DNA of 62,449 nt from Massilia sp. ST3 (GTDB lineage: Bacteria > Pseudomonadota > Gammaproteobacteria > Burkholderiales > Burkholderiaceae_D): assembly GCF_018119405.1 (NCBI RefSeq), contig NZ_JAGPWC010000030.1, positions 1 through 62,449 on the forward strand, in the 5' to 3' direction. Both the position numbers and the translations under genes were made by a program. Shown piece after piece: positions 53,801-62,449 of the stretch. The notes under the pieces were generated by a model that did not search any database, was not told the origin of the DNA, and saw nothing but the letters and a program-made list of their open reading frames with translations. Numbering within the stretch: the stretch's first letter is position 1; each line of letters opens with the position of its first letter.

Positions 53801-53889
53801 GTCGTCATTCCCGCGTAGGCGGGAACCCAAGTTTGCTCGCGCAGCCACGCAGACAACTTGGACCCCCGCCTTCACGGGGACGACGAGCG
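53801..53889. repeat. 89-bp inverted element with ATTCCCGCG-type ends
   Basis: The ends are GTCGTCATTCCCGCGTAGGCGGGAACCCAAGTT-like and AACTTGG...CCCCCGCCTTCACGGGGACGACGAG-like, mutually inverted. It looks like the small palindromic ATTCCCGCGNAGGCGGGAA repeats common between genes in Neisseria and other proteobacteria. The remaining gap to 54100 is AT-richer and shows no gene. Confidence 0.65.
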
Positions 53890-54099
53890 AACGGTATGGG
53901 ATATGCCATTTCGCTCACCCCTCCATACCTTCGATGCAAACAGCCGACTCTGTCTAAATAAAATTTGTATAGACAGCGCCGAAGCAGTATTTCATTCCAA
54001 TCCAGCCTTTGGCATTTTGCCCACGTCCCCAGCGTGGTGCAGCGCAATAAGCTAGAATGAATATCCTTCGGGCCAGTCCGACGTCGATTTGTCATCCCA

Positions 54100-57000
54100 A
54101 TGAACGCCCCCGCACACATCCATACCCTGCTTGCCGATAACGCTCCCGCGCGCCTGCGCGAGATCCCCTACAACTACACCTCGTTCTCCGATCGCGAAAT
54201 CGTGATCCGCCTGCTGGGTGAGTCGTCGTGGCGGCTGCTCGACGAGCTGCGCGGCGCGCGCCAGACCGGCCGTTCGGCGCGCATGCTGTACGAGGTGCTG
54301 GGCGACATCTGGGTGGTGCGCCGCAATCCCTACCTGCAGGACGACATGCTGGACAACCCGAAGCGCCGGGCCAAGCTGATCGAGGCGCTGCACCACCGCC
54401 TGGGCGAAGTCGACAAGCGCCGCCTGAGCATCGACGCGGAAGAGGGCGGCGACAGCGCAGCGCGCAGCGCCGCCGTCGAACAGCTGCTGGCCGCGGCGCG
54501 CAAGGCGGTCGACGACTTCGCGCGCGAATTCCGCGACATGTACGACCTGCGCAAGCGCGCCCAGCGCGTGCTCGGCGCCTACACCGACAAGCGCAACATC
54601 CGCTTCGACGGCATGCACCGCACCTCGCACGTCACCGACGCCACCGACTGGCGCGTGGAATACCCCTTCCTGGTCCTGCTGCCGGACAGCGAGGAAGAAA
54701 TGGCCGGCCTGGTCAAGGGCTGCATCGAGCTGGGCCTGACCATCATCCCGCGCGGCGGCGGCACCGGCTACACCGGCGGCGCGATTCCGCTCACGCCGAT
54801 GTCGGCCGTGATCAACACCGAAAAACTGATCGGACTGGGCGAGGTCGAGATGACGCGCCTGCCGGGCGTGGACCGCGACTACGCGACCATCCACACCGGC
54901 GCCGGCGTGGTCACCCAGCGCGTGTCGCAGGCCGCCGAGAAGGCCGGCTTCGTGTTCGCGGTCGACCCGACCTCGGCCCACGCGTCCTGCATCGGCGGCA
55001 ACATCGCCATGAACGCGGGCGGCAAGAAGGCCGTCCTGTGGGGCACGGCGCTCGACAACCTGGCGTCCTGGCGCATGGTCGACCCGAACGGCGACTGGCT
55101 CGAAGTCACGCGCATGGACCACAACCTGTCCAAGATCCACGATGCGCCGGTCGCCACCTTCAAGCTCGAATGGACCCATCCGAGCACGAAAGGCGCGGCC
55201 AAGGGCGAACCCTTCCGCACCGAGACCTTGACCATCGAAGGCCGCCGCTTCCGCAAGGAAGGCCTGGGCAAGGACGTGACGGATAAATTCCTGGCCGGCC
55301 TGCCGGGCATCCAGAAGGAGGGCACCGACGGCCTGATCACCTCGAGCCGCTGGATCCTGCACAAGATGCCGAAGTTCACGCGCACCGTGGCGCTGGAATT
55401 CTTCGGCCAGGCGCGCGACGCGATCCCGTCGATCGTCGAGATCAAGGATTACCTGGACAGCCTGCCGAAGAACGGCGACCCGGCCTTTTCTACCTTGCGC
55501 CTGGCGGGCCTGGAGCACCTGGACGAGCGCTACCTGCGCGCGGTCGGCTACGCCACCAAGTCCAAGCGCGGCACCCTGCCGAAGATGGCGCTGTTCGGCG
55601 ACATCGTCGGCGACGACGAGAACGCGGTGGCCCTGGCCGCCTCGGAAGTGGTGCGCATCGCGAACACCCGCGTGGGCGAAGGCTTCGTCGCCGTCAGCCC
55701 GGAGGCGCGCAAGAAGTTCTGGCTCGACCGCGCCCGCACCGCGGCCATCGCGCGCCACACCAACGCCTTCAAGATCAACGAAGACGTGGTGATTCCGCTG
55801 AATCGCATGGGCGAGTACACCGACGGCATCGAACGCATCAACGTCGAGCTGTCGATCAAGAACAAGCTGCAGCTGAGCGAACAACTGCACGCCTACCTGA
55901 GCAACGAGCACCTGCCGATCGAGAAGAGCGACGACGCCACTGGCGACACCGTCGACCGCGCCGAGATCCTGGGCGACCGCCCGCAGCAGGCGCAAGCCCT
56001 GGTGCAGCTGGTCGGCAAGCGCTGGACCTTCATCCTGGCCAATTTGGACGCTCGCCTGGCGGACGTGCGCGAGCAGCTCGCCTCGCTCGGCCTGGATCAT
56101 TTGTCCGCGACCCTGGAGCAGCGCCTGGCCATCCAGCCGGACGCCACCCTGTTCGACGTGGTCCAGGACCACAGCGTGCGCGTGTCGTGGAAGGCGGAGC
56201 TGCGCGCGCCGCTGCGCCAGATCTTCAACGGCGCGGCCTATAAATGCATCCTCGACGAATGCACCGCGATCCACAAGCGCGTGCTGCGCTCGCGCGTCTT
56301 CGTCGCCCTGCACATGCACGCGGGCGACGGCAATGTGCACACCAACCTGCCGGTCAACTCGGACGACTACGCGATGCTGCAGGACGCGCACAAGGCCGTC
56401 GAGCGCATCATGAAGCTGGCCCGTTCGCTGGACGGCGTGATCTCGGGCGAGCACGGCATCGGCATCACCAAGCTCGAGTTCCTGACCGACGAAGAGATCG
56501 GCGAGTTCCGCGACTACAAGCTGCGCATCGACCCGGAAGGGCGCTTCAACAAGGGCAAGCTGCTCAACCTGGAAGGCGCCCATGCCGACCTGCGCAACGC
56601 CTATACGCCGTCCTTCGGCCTGATGGGCCACGAATCGCTCATCATGCAGCAGAGCGACATCGGCGAGATCGCCAACAGCATCAAGGACTGCCTGCGCTGC
56701 GGCAAATGCAAGCCGGTGTGCACCACCCACGTGCCGCAATCGAATTTGCTGTACTCGCCGCGCGACAAGATCCTCGCCACCTCGGCCCTGATCGAGGCCT
56801 TCCTGTACGAAGAGCAGACCCGCCGCGGCGTCTCGATCCGCCACTGGGAAGAGTTCGAGGACGTCTCCGACCACTGCACCGTGTGTCACAAGTGCGTGAC
56901 GCCGTGCCCGGTCAACATCGATTTCGGCGACGTCTCGATGAACATGCGTAACCTGCTGCGCAAGATGGACAAGCGCAGCTTCAAGCCGGCCAACCGCGCC

Positions 57001-58101
57001 GCCATGTTCTTCCTGAACGCGACCGATCCGACCACCATCAACGCCACCCGCAAGGCCATGGTGGACCTGGGCTACAAGGCCCAGCGCATGGGCGCGGGCC
57101 TGTTGAAGAGCCTGGCGAAGGAGCAGACCAAGGCGCCGGCGCCGACCACCGGCAAGTCGCCCATCCGCGAGCAGGTGATCCACTTCGTGAACAAGAAGTT
57201 GCCGGGCAACCTGCCGAAGAAGACGGCGCGCGGCCTGCTCGACATCGAGGACGACAAGATCATCCCGATCATCCGCAATCCAAAGGCGACGACGGCCGAC
57301 ACCGAAGCCGTGTTCTACTTCCCGGGCTGCGGCTCCGAGCGCCTGTTCTCGCAGGTCGGCCTGGCGACCCAGGCGATGCTGTGGGAAGTGGGCGTGCAGA
57401 CCGTGCTGCCGCCGGGCTACCTGTGCTGCGGCTATCCCCAGCGCGGCGCCGGCCAGTACGACAAGGCCGACAAGATGATGACGGACAACCGCGTGCTGTT
57501 CCACCGCATGGCCAACACGCTGAACTACCTCGACATCAAGACCGTGCTCGTGTCCTGCGGCACCTGCTACGACCAGTTGGCGACCTACGAGTTCGAGAAG
57601 ATCTTCCCGGGCTGCCGCATCATGGACATCCATGAATACCTGCTGGAGAAAGGCGTCAAGCTGGAAGGCGTGAACGGCACCCGCTACATGTACCACGACC
57701 CTTGCCACACGCCGATGAAGATGCAGGATTCGCTCAAGACCGTGAACGCCCTGGTCTCGACCGCCGACAAGGTGCAGATCGAGAAGAACGACCGCTGCTG
57801 CGGCGAGTCGGGCACCTTCGCGGTCAGCCGTCCGGACATCGCCACCCAGGTGCGCTTCCGCAAGGAAGCCGAGATGGAGAAGGGCGCCGACAAGCTGCGC
57901 GCCGACGGCTTCAAGGGCGACGTCAAGATCCTCACCTCCTGCCCGTCCTGCCTGCAGGGCCTGTCGCGCTATAACGACGATTCCGGCACCACGGCCGACT
58001 ACATCGTGGTGGAGATCGCCAGGCACCTGCTGGGCGAGAACTGGCTGCCCGAGTACGTGGCGCGCGCCAACAACGGTGGCATCGAGCGGGTGCTGGTATG
58101 A
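54100..58101 (+). CDS. giant FAD-linked oxidase/Fe-S oxidoreductase (GlcD-GlcF-like fusion)
   Basis: The 1333-aa product starts with a DUF3683-type domain (residues about 10-170). A PCMH FAD-binding domain follows ([25 protein letters not shown] near 220) and an FAD-oxidase C-terminal domain to about 835 ([13 protein letters not shown]). Two 4Fe-4S clusters come next ([16 protein letters not shown] near 866, [14 protein letters not shown] near 927) and two CCG domains ([18 protein letters not shown]). The layout matches D-lactate/D-2-hydroxyacid dehydrogenases of the YdiJ/GlcDF class. It probably feeds electrons into the membrane chain. Its stop overlaps the next gene by ATGA. Confidence 0.9.
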   Translation: MNAPAHIHTLLADNAPARLREIPYNYTSFSDREIVIRLLGESSWRLLDELRGARQTGRSARMLYEVLGDIWVVRRNPYLQDDMLDNPKRRAKLIEALHHRLGEVDKRRLSIDAEEGGDSAARSAAVEQLLAAARKAVDDFAREFRDMYDLRKRAQRVLGAYTDKRNIRFDGMHRTSHVTDATDWRVEYPFLVLLPDSEEEMAGLVKGCIELGLTIIPRGGGTGYTGGAIPLTPMSAVINTEKLIGLGEVEMTRLPGVDRDYATIHTGAGVVTQRVSQAAEKAGFVFAVDPTSAHASCIGGNIAMNAGGKKAVLWGTALDNLASWRMVDPNGDWLEVTRMDHNLSKIHDAPVATFKLEWTHPSTKGAAKGEPFRTETLTIEGRRFRKEGLGKDVTDKFLAGLPGIQKEGTDGLITSSRWILHKMPKFTRTVALEFFGQARDAIPSIVEIKDYLDSLPKNGDPAFSTLRLAGLEHLDERYLRAVGYATKSKRGTLPKMALFGDIVGDDENAVALAASEVVRIANTRVGEGFVAVSPEARKKFWLDRARTAAIARHTNAFKINEDVVIPLNRMGEYTDGIERINVELSIKNKLQLSEQLHAYLSNEHLPIEKSDDATGDTVDRAEILGDRPQQAQALVQLVGKRWTFILANLDARLADVREQLASLGLDHLSATLEQRLAIQPDATLFDVVQDHSVRVSWKAELRAPLRQIFNGAAYKCILDECTAIHKRVLRSRVFVALHMHAGDGNVHTNLPVNSDDYAMLQDAHKAVERIMKLARSLDGVISGEHGIGITKLEFLTDEEIGEFRDYKLRIDPEGRFNKGKLLNLEGAHADLRNAYTPSFGLMGHESLIMQQSDIGEIANSIKDCLRCGKCKPVCTTHVPQSNLLYSPRDKILATSALIEAFLYEEQTRRGVSIRHWEEFEDVSDHCTVCHKCVTPCPVNIDFGDVSMNMRNLLRKMDKRSFKPANRAAMFFLNATDPTTINATRKAMVDLGYKAQRMGAGLLKSLAKEQTKAPAPTTGKSPIREQVIHFVNKKLPGNLPKKTARGLLDIEDDKIIPIIRNPKATTADTEAVFYFPGCGSERLFSQVGLATQAMLWEVGVQTVLPPGYLCCGYPQRGAGQYDKADKMMTDNRVLFHRMANTLNYLDIKTVLVSCGTCYDQLATYEFEKIFPGCRIMDIHEYLLEKGVKLEGVNGTRYMYHDPCHTPMKMQDSLKTVNALVSTADKVQIEKNDRCCGESGTFAVSRPDIATQVRFRKEAEMEKGADKLRADGFKGDVKILTSCPSCLQGLSRYNDDSGTTADYIVVEIARHLLGENWLPEYVARANNGGIERVLV

Positions 58102-58514
58102 CGAGGTGCGAACTGTGCGAGCTGGCTATGCCGGTGGTCTGGCGCGGTCCGAAGTTCAGCGTCATCGTGGTCGACGACGCCAGCTATCCGGGTTTTTGCC
58201 GCGTGATCTGGAACGAGCACGTGCGCGAGATGAGCGACCTGGCGAAGGAAGACCGCCTGCTGCTGAACGAGGCCGTGTTCCAGCTGGAAGAGGCGGTGCG
58301 CGAAGTCATGCAGCCGCTGAAGGTGAATGTGGCCAGCCTAGGCAATGTGGTGCCGCACCTGCACTGGCATGTGATCCCGCGCTATGCGGACGACGCGCAT
58401 TTCCCGGCGCCGGTATGGGCCCAGGCGGTGCGCGAGACGCCTGCCGACGTGTTGGCCGCGCGCCGTGCGCTGCTGCCGCAGCTGGAAGCTGCTATCCTGC
58501 GCCGTTTCAAGTAA
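58098..58514 (+). CDS. HIT family protein
   Basis: Histidine-triad proteins hydrolyse nucleotide phosphoramidates or related dinucleotides. The 138-aa product has the triad in [14 protein letters not shown] near residue 90 (HxHxHxx form) and an N-terminal [12 protein letters not shown] with paired cysteines that could hold zinc. It is coupled by ATGA to the large dehydrogenase and followed 12 bp later by a DUF971 gene. Confidence 0.88.
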   Translation: MTRCELCELAMPVVWRGPKFSVIVVDDASYPGFCRVIWNEHVREMSDLAKEDRLLLNEAVFQLEEAVREVMQPLKVNVASLGNVVPHLHWHVIPRYADDAHFPAPVWAQAVRETPADVLAARRALLPQLEAAILRRFK

Positions 58515-58526
58515 TCGAGGATCGCC

Positions 58527-58943
58527 ATGCCCAATCCGACCGAATTGACCGTCCACCAGAAATCGCGCCTGCTCGACATCGCCTTCGACGACGGCGCCGC
58601 GTTTTCGATCCCTTTCGAGCTGTTGCGCGTGTATTCGCCCTCGGCCGAGGTGAAAGGACACGGGCCGGGGCAGGAAGTGCTGCAAGTGGGCAAGCGCGAG
58701 GTCGGCATCACGGGCGTGGAGCCGGTGGGGAACTATGCGATCAAGCCCCTGTTCTCGGACGGGCACGAGACCGGGATCTTCAGCTGGGACTATTTGTACA
58801 AGCTGGGGAGCGAGCAGCAGGTCTTGTGGCAGCAATACCTGGCGCGCCTGGTGGTGGCCGGCTTCGACGAGGAAAGCGGACGTGCGCCGGGCGCCGAGCT
58901 GCCGGGCGCGCCGGTCATGTCGGGCTGCGGGCACAGGCACTGA
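58527..58943 (+). CDS. DUF971 domain protein
   Basis: The 138-aa product matches the DUF971/gamma-butyrobetaine-hydroxylase N-terminal fold: LTVHQKSRLLDIAFDDGAAFSIPFELLRVYSPSAEVKGHG, GNYAIKPLFSDGHETGIFSWDYLYKLG. In many betaproteobacteria this gene precedes ubiE, but no ubiE is seen here. The function is unknown; iron-sulphur or metal handling has been proposed for relatives. Confidence 0.85.
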   Translation: MPNPTELTVHQKSRLLDIAFDDGAAFSIPFELLRVYSPSAEVKGHGPGQEVLQVGKREVGITGVEPVGNYAIKPLFSDGHETGIFSWDYLYKLGSEQQVLWQQYLARLVVAGFDEESGRAPGAELPGAPVMSGCGHRH

Positions 58944-58947
58944 CCGG

Positions 58948-58978
58948 TAGGGTTGGCGGCTTCGCCGCCAACCCTACG
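58948..58978. repeat. perfect GTAGGGTTGGCGG palindrome
   Basis: GTAGGGTTGGCGGC-TTC-GCCGCCAACCCTAC is a perfect 14-bp stem with a 3-nt loop, 4 bp after the DUF971 stop and 1 bp before the convergent regulator's stop. It is the cleanest copy of the family and could serve as a bidirectional terminator. Confidence 0.85.
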
Positions 58979-58979
58979 T

Positions 58980-59939
58980 TCAAGATGGCGGCATCTCGAC
59001 CTGCCTCAACAGGTTCCGTGCACACTCCCGCACCGCCTCGCGCAATTCCTCTGGCCGCCTGATCTCGAAACCGAAGGGCAAGCTCGCCAGCTGCCTTGCC
59101 ATCCAGCCGATATCGTCGGCCTGGTTGTGCATCACCACCCCCTCCTGCGTCTGCTCGAACACCGCGATCGTGCGCGAGAACTGCCCCTGGGCGCGTTCCA
59201 GGCTGGTCTTGAGCAGCACCTCCACCGCATGCGCGCGCGGCAGGGTGGCGACCGAGCGCTGCAGGTAGGCCAGGGCATCGAAATCCTGCGGCCGCTCGAA
59301 ACGCCGCTCCAGCGTCTCCACCGCGCGGATGCGGTCGAGGCGGAAGGAACGGATGGCGCGGCGCAGGTGACACCAGCCGACCGCATACCAGCAGCCGCCG
59401 TGGTAGGCCAGCCCGTAGGCGTCGAAGGCGCGCTCGGTCGGCGTGCCCGCCGCGTCGCCGTAGTGCAGGCGCACCCGCTGCCCGTTCCGGGCCGCGACCG
59501 AGAGCGCAGCCAAGGCCGCATGGCTGGCGGCGGCGGACGCGCCCTTGACGTCGAGCTGCACGGTCTCGTCCACGGCGCGCACGCGCTGGCGCAGGCCGGC
59601 GGGCATGGTGCGCTCCAGCTTGGCCTGGGCGCTGGCGACGGCCGGCGCGGTGCGGTCCAGGCCGAAGCTGCGGGCGCCCAGCAAGCCCACCGACAAGGCC
59701 ACCGCCTCGTCCTCGCTGAACATCATCGGCGGCAGCTTGAAGCCGGCCACGAGGGCGTAGCCGCCGGCGCGCCCGCGCTCGGCCGTCACCGGTATCCCCA
59801 TCTCTTCCAGGGTGGCGATGTAGCGCCGCAAGGTGCGCGCATCGACCCCGAGGCGGGCCGCCATCTCGGCGCCGCTGATGCGCCCATGGGCCTGCAGCAG
59901 TTCCAGCACCGCCAGCACGCGGGTCGTCGGGTTCGCCAT
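58980..59939 (-). CDS. YafY-type WYL-domain transcriptional regulator
   Basis: The 319-aa product has an N-terminal HTH_11 domain (RVLAVLELLQAHGRISGAEMAARLGVDARTLRRYIATLEEMG). A central WYL domain follows (GLAYHGGCWYAVGWCHLRRAIRSFRLDRIRAVE) with a C-terminal extension. WYL domains sense ligands, often nucleic acids or nucleotides. It diverges from a LysE-type exporter gene across 89 bp, so that exporter is its likely target. Confidence 0.9.
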   Translation of the reverse strand: MANPTTRVLAVLELLQAHGRISGAEMAARLGVDARTLRRYIATLEEMGIPVTAERGRAGGYALVAGFKLPPMMFSEDEAVALSVGLLGARSFGLDRTAPAVASAQAKLERTMPAGLRQRVRAVDETVQLDVKGASAAASHAALAALSVAARNGQRVRLHYGDAAGTPTERAFDAYGLAYHGGCWYAVGWCHLRRAIRSFRLDRIRAVETLERRFERPQDFDALAYLQRSVATLPRAHAVEVLLKTSLERAQGQFSRTIAVFEQTQEGVVMHNQADDIGWMARQLASLPFGFEIRRPEELREAVRECARNLLRQVEMPPS

Positions 59940-60028
59940 GTCGAAAATGTTCGTGGAAATCAGGGCCGATTATGTCCTGATTGGCGCTTACGCTGCAATC
60001 CTCATCTTCCACGGAGCAGGAGAAAAAC

Positions 60029-60676
60029 ATGGATGCGGCACAACTGGGATTGTTCTTTGCTGTTGTCTTCGGCGTGATCGCGCTGCCGGGACTAGACATG
60101 GCCTTCGTGCTGGCCAGCTCGATGCGCGGCGGCAGCAGTGCCGGCTTTGCCGCCGTGGGCGGCATCATCGCCGGCGGCGTCGCCCACACCCTGATGGGTG
60201 TGCTGGGCGTGGCCGCCATCCTGGCCGTGTGGCCGCCGCTGTTCAACGCCATGCTGCTGGCGGGCGCCGTCTACATCGGCTGGATCGGCTGGAGCCTGCT
60301 GCGCGCCAAGGCCGCGCCTTCGCTGGCGATCGCGCCGCAGGCGCAGCTGCAAATCAAGCAGCGGGGACGGGCGATCTTCCTGCAGGGGATGCTGACCTGC
60401 CTGCTCAATCCGAAAGCCTATGTGTTCATGCTGGCGATCTTCCCGCAGTTCCTGCGCCCCGCCCAGGGCGCCTTGTGGGGACAGGCAGCCTTGCTGGGCC
60501 TGATCATCGCCTTTACCCAGGCCCTGGTGTATGGCGCGGTGACGGTGGGCGCGCTGGGCGCCCAGCGCCGCATCCATGCGCATCCGCGCGCGGGCCTGCT
60601 GGCCACGCGCCTGGTGGGCGCCGTGCTGGTCGCGGCAGGCGTCGCGACCCTGCTCCAAGGCTGGCGCGGCGCCTAG
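60029..60676 (+). CDS. LysE/RhtB family exporter
   Basis: The 215-aa product has the LysE pattern of six hydrophobic segments with the GLDMAFVLASSMRGGSSAG loop near residue 20, and LLNPKAYVFMLAIFPQF near residue 125. Such exporters remove amino acids or related metabolites. GGAGAAAA before ATG 60029 sets the start. Divergence from a YafY/WYL regulator suggests ligand-controlled expression. Confidence 0.88.
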   Translation: MDAAQLGLFFAVVFGVIALPGLDMAFVLASSMRGGSSAGFAAVGGIIAGGVAHTLMGVLGVAAILAVWPPLFNAMLLAGAVYIGWIGWSLLRAKAAPSLAIAPQAQLQIKQRGRAIFLQGMLTCLLNPKAYVFMLAIFPQFLRPAQGALWGQAALLGLIIAFTQALVYGAVTVGALGAQRRIHAHPRAGLLATRLVGAVLVAAGVATLLQGWRGA

Positions 60677-60722
60677 GGTCTGTCTGACCGAACGCGGAGG
60701 CGACCGGATAATTGCTGGCGCA

Positions 60723-60863
60723 TGGTGGGGTGGACGGGGTGATTCGGGCCAGTGGCTCGAATCACGAACGTCCACGCGGTGATAAGTAGGTGCTCCGCTT
60801 TCGTGCCGGTTGATCTCGCCGCAAACTATCACCGCGTGGACGGCAAAGCCGTCCACCCTACGA
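60723..60863. repeat. long member of the GTGGACGG palindrome family
   Basis: The element begins GTGGGGTGGACGGGGTGA and ends GGACGGCAAAGCCGTCCACCCTAC. Inside, CCACGCGGTGATA and TATCACCGCGTGG form 13-bp inverted arms, so the whole can fold into nested hairpins. It occupies most of the gap between the exporter gene and the cold-shock gene; no gene is seen there. Confidence 0.75.
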
Positions 60864-60956
60864 ATAAACCAAGCGCGGTGCAGACTCAGTCGGATAGACC
60901 CTAGGCAAACGGTGTGGAGCCGCCCGCACGGCCGTGCGGACCGTCGTAAACGACAA

Positions 60957-60979
60957 AGAGCACGTCGATGACGTGCTCT
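60957..60979 (-). terminator. terminator of the cold-shock gene
   Basis: AGAGCACGTC-GAT-GACGTGCTCT is a perfect 10-bp stem; on the minus strand it is followed by TTGTCGTTT. It lies 39 bp behind the csp stop. Confidence 0.8.
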
Positions 60980-61018
60980 CAGTCTTGGGCATGCCCGCAA
61001 CGCGGGCCGCGCTCGGTC

Positions 61019-61222
61019 TTACTGCGGCTGGATGTTCGCAGCCTGCTTGCCTTTCGGGCCAGCCGTGATGTCGAAGCTCACGCGCTGGTTTTCCTGCAGC
61101 GACTTGAAGCCGTTAACGTTGATGGCCGAGAAGTGTGCAAAGACGTCTTCGCCGCCGCCGTCAGGCGTAATGAAGCCGAAACCCTTTGCATCGTTGAACC
61201 ACTTTACAGTGCCAGTCGCCAT
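61019..61222 (-). CDS. cold-shock protein, CspA family
   Basis: Small single-stranded nucleic-acid chaperone. The 67-aa product has the RNP motifs [11 protein letters not shown] and DVFAHFSAI and the usual start [22 protein letters not shown] Shine-Dalgarno lies about eight bases upstream. The 190-bp upstream region is U-rich on the minus strand and may be a long leader, as in other csp genes. Confidence 0.95.
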   Translation of the reverse strand: MATGTVKWFNDAKGFGFITPDGGGEDVFAHFSAINVNGFKSLQENQRVSFDITAGPKGKQAANIQPQ

Positions 61223-61412
61223 GTTATTCCCTCAATAAAAAAGTATATGTGTTATTGCGATGCGCCACGCCGGAGGACTGGAACCAGGGGCGTGCTCAAC
61301 ATTGCAATCTGATTATAGAAGCAATTTTTATTTTTTCAGCAAGTTTTTTTCAATCGTGTGCTCCCCTTCCCATTGGCTTTTTGTTCGCACGGCCGTGCAG
61401 CGTTCCGTCAGC

Positions 61413-62449
61413 TCAGAACGAGAACGGCACACGTACCGTCAGCGTCACGTCCGGGGTGTCGCGGGTGACGCCGGCGCCCACTGCGATGTTCAGGCTGCGC
61501 TTCTCGTTGAGGCGGTAGGAGTAGCCCAGCAGCAGGGTGCCGAGCTGGGTGCGGACCGAGCCCGGCACCGCCGATCCGTTCTGGCGCATGCGTGCGATCG
61601 TGCTGTGGTCGTAGCCCAGGCTGAGCGAGGCCTTGTCGTTCAGCGCCAGGCCCATGCCGAAATTAAAGCCGATCACGCTGCCCGGCTCCAGCTCGCCGAG
61701 CGGTTCGCGCTCGCCGTTCTGTACCAGGCGTGAGACACCGCTGCGCTTGAAGTTGTGGACATAGCTCAGGTTGCCGAAGAAGACCGCCGGATCGGACGGG
61801 TACAGCCAGGTTAGGGTGCCTTGCAGCGAGTGGAAGCCCGAGCCGGTCGGCAGGGTCAGCGGCAGGCCGGTTCCGGTGACGTTCTCGCCCACGCAGCGGC
61901 GGCTGCAGTCGGTCACGACTTCGAAGGGATCGCGGCCGGTGCGGCTCTTGTAGCGCAGCCCGGCGATGTAGTAGCCCTTGTCGGCGCCGCCGTCGTTGAG
62001 CTGGTAGCGGCCCGCCACCTCGACGTCGCCGAGTCCCTTGCCGCTGGTATCGAACACGCGCTCGGCGGCGGTGCCGGTGAACAGTTCACGGCTGACCGTC
62101 GCATCGGAACGGTAGACGTAGGGCACCTTGACCTCGACTTCCATGCGGTTGCTGAGGCCGGTACGTCCGGTAATCGCCGTGGTGAAGGTGTTGCGCTTGA
62201 TCTCGCGCACGTCGACCAGGCCGATCAGGAGAGCGGGAATCACGGTATAGCCGACCAGGGCCACACGGTTGCTCGAGGAATAGCCGAACTGCATCGACGG
62301 CTCGAGGATGTACTTGCCGCGCGGCGTCAGCACGCCCGGCTGCTCGAACAGGGGCGCGACTTCGGGCGGACGGGTATTGCGGTTGCGGTTGCCCTGTTGC
62401 GGGCCGCCCGCTTGCGCCTGGGCCTGGGCCGGTGCGGCAGGGCGGGGCG
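61413..62449 (-). CDS. predicted outer-membrane beta-barrel protein (partial)
   Basis: The frame stays open to the window edge, so the start is missing. The visible 345 codons begin with a Pro/Ala/Gln-rich segment, then VLTPRGKYILEPSMQFGYSSSN. Alternating hydrophobic/polar strands follow and the C-terminus is VRVPFSF, ending in Phe as outer-membrane barrels do. A Cys pair (CSRRC) sits in one loop. It resembles transporter-like barrels of the phenol/acetate-export annotation class, but the function is unknown. The GTG at 62331-62333 is internal, not the start. Confidence 0.75.
   Translation of the reverse strand, partial: PRPAAPAQAQAQAGGPQQGNRNRNTRPPEVAPLFEQPGVLTPRGKYILEPSMQFGYSSSNRVALVGYTVIPALLIGLVDVREIKRNTFTTAITGRTGLSNRMEVEVKVPYVYRSDATVSRELFTGTAAERVFDTSGKGLGDVEVAGRYQLNDGGADKGYYIAGLRYKSRTGRDPFEVVTDCSRRCVGENVTGTGLPLTLPTGSGFHSLQGTLTWLYPSDPAVFFGNLSYVHNFKRSGVSRLVQNGEREPLGELEPGSVIGFNFGMGLALNDKASLSLGYDHSTIARMRQNGSAVPGSVRTQLGTLLLGYSYRLNEKRSLNIAVGAGVTRDTPDVTLTVRVPFSF

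Noticed and set aside
54052..58026. 1324-codon minus-strand ORF opposite the FAD/Fe-S dehydrogenase
   Set aside because: It is an antisense shadow of a high-GC gene. Its protein is Ala/Val/Gly/Arg/His-rich without family motifs, while the plus strand encodes clear FAD and Fe-S motifs.
61249..61733. Plus-strand ORFs over the csp leader and the outer-membrane gene
   Set aside because: They are antisense to a clear beta-barrel gene ending in Phe and show no ribosome-binding site.

Overview
The window looks like chromosome of a high-GC betaproteobacterium of the Oxalobacteraceae (Massilia/Telluria/Janthinobacterium-like). The evidence is the order lolB-ispE-tRNA-Gln-prs-rplY-pth-ychF, the block kdsD-kdsC-lptC-lptA-lptB-rpoN-hpf, a type II queF, an hprK-rapZ pair and a THIN-B-like subclass B3 beta-lactamase. 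This taxonomic call rests on gene content and protein style only.

Left core (1-10.9 kb): outer-membrane lipoprotein insertion (lolB), isoprenoid synthesis (ispE), tRNA-Gln(UUG), PRPP synthase, ribosomal protein L25, peptidyl-tRNA hydrolase, a transglutaminase-like exported protein, a patatin-like lipase, a GNAT acetyltransferase, a Tae4/Tai4-like type VI amidase effector-immunity pair and ychF. A tandem 221-bp palindromic repeat lies between rplY and pth.

Integrative element (10875-34768, about 23.9 kb): it is bounded by a perfect 19-bp direct repeat, one copy being the last codons of ychF and the other lying just before the terminator that ychF apparently used before insertion. It carries a P4-type integrase, an unknown ORF, an AlpA-like regulator, a replisome-organizer-like protein and a second, divergent tyrosine recombinase. 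The cargo is defensive: a ribbon-helix-helix protein coupled to a complete type I restriction-modification operon (hsdR-hsdM-hsdS), an OLD-like ATPase/TOPRIM protein, an Abi_2 HEPN protein and a PUA/EVE-Mrr restriction endonuclease. After these come a divergent regulator/AAA+ ATPase pair sharing an inverted operator, an IS5-type transposase scar, and a translationally coupled three-gene operon of a TPR protein, a minimal GrpE-like protein and an 832-aa Hsp70-like ATPase without a J-domain partner. This chaperone operon is my best candidate for an undescribed system.

Right core (34.8-62.4 kb): a B3 metallo-beta-lactamase whose signal peptide looks frameshifted, a MOSC protein, a GGDEF diguanylate cyclase and a CPA2 K+/H+ antiporter. 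Next is the Kdo/LPS-transport/sigma-54 block (kdsD to hpf), then 3-hydroxyisobutyryl-CoA hydrolase and a propeller protein. The oppositely oriented ptsN-hprK-rapZ operon, queF, ilvA and a YqaA-family membrane protein follow. The segment ends with a giant FAD/Fe-S dehydrogenase, HIT and DUF971 proteins, a WYL regulator divergent from a LysE exporter, a cold-shock protein and a truncated outer-membrane beta-barrel gene at the right edge. Palindromic repeats of a GTAGGGT(T/G)G(G/A)CGG family recur in at least seven intergenic sites outside the element.
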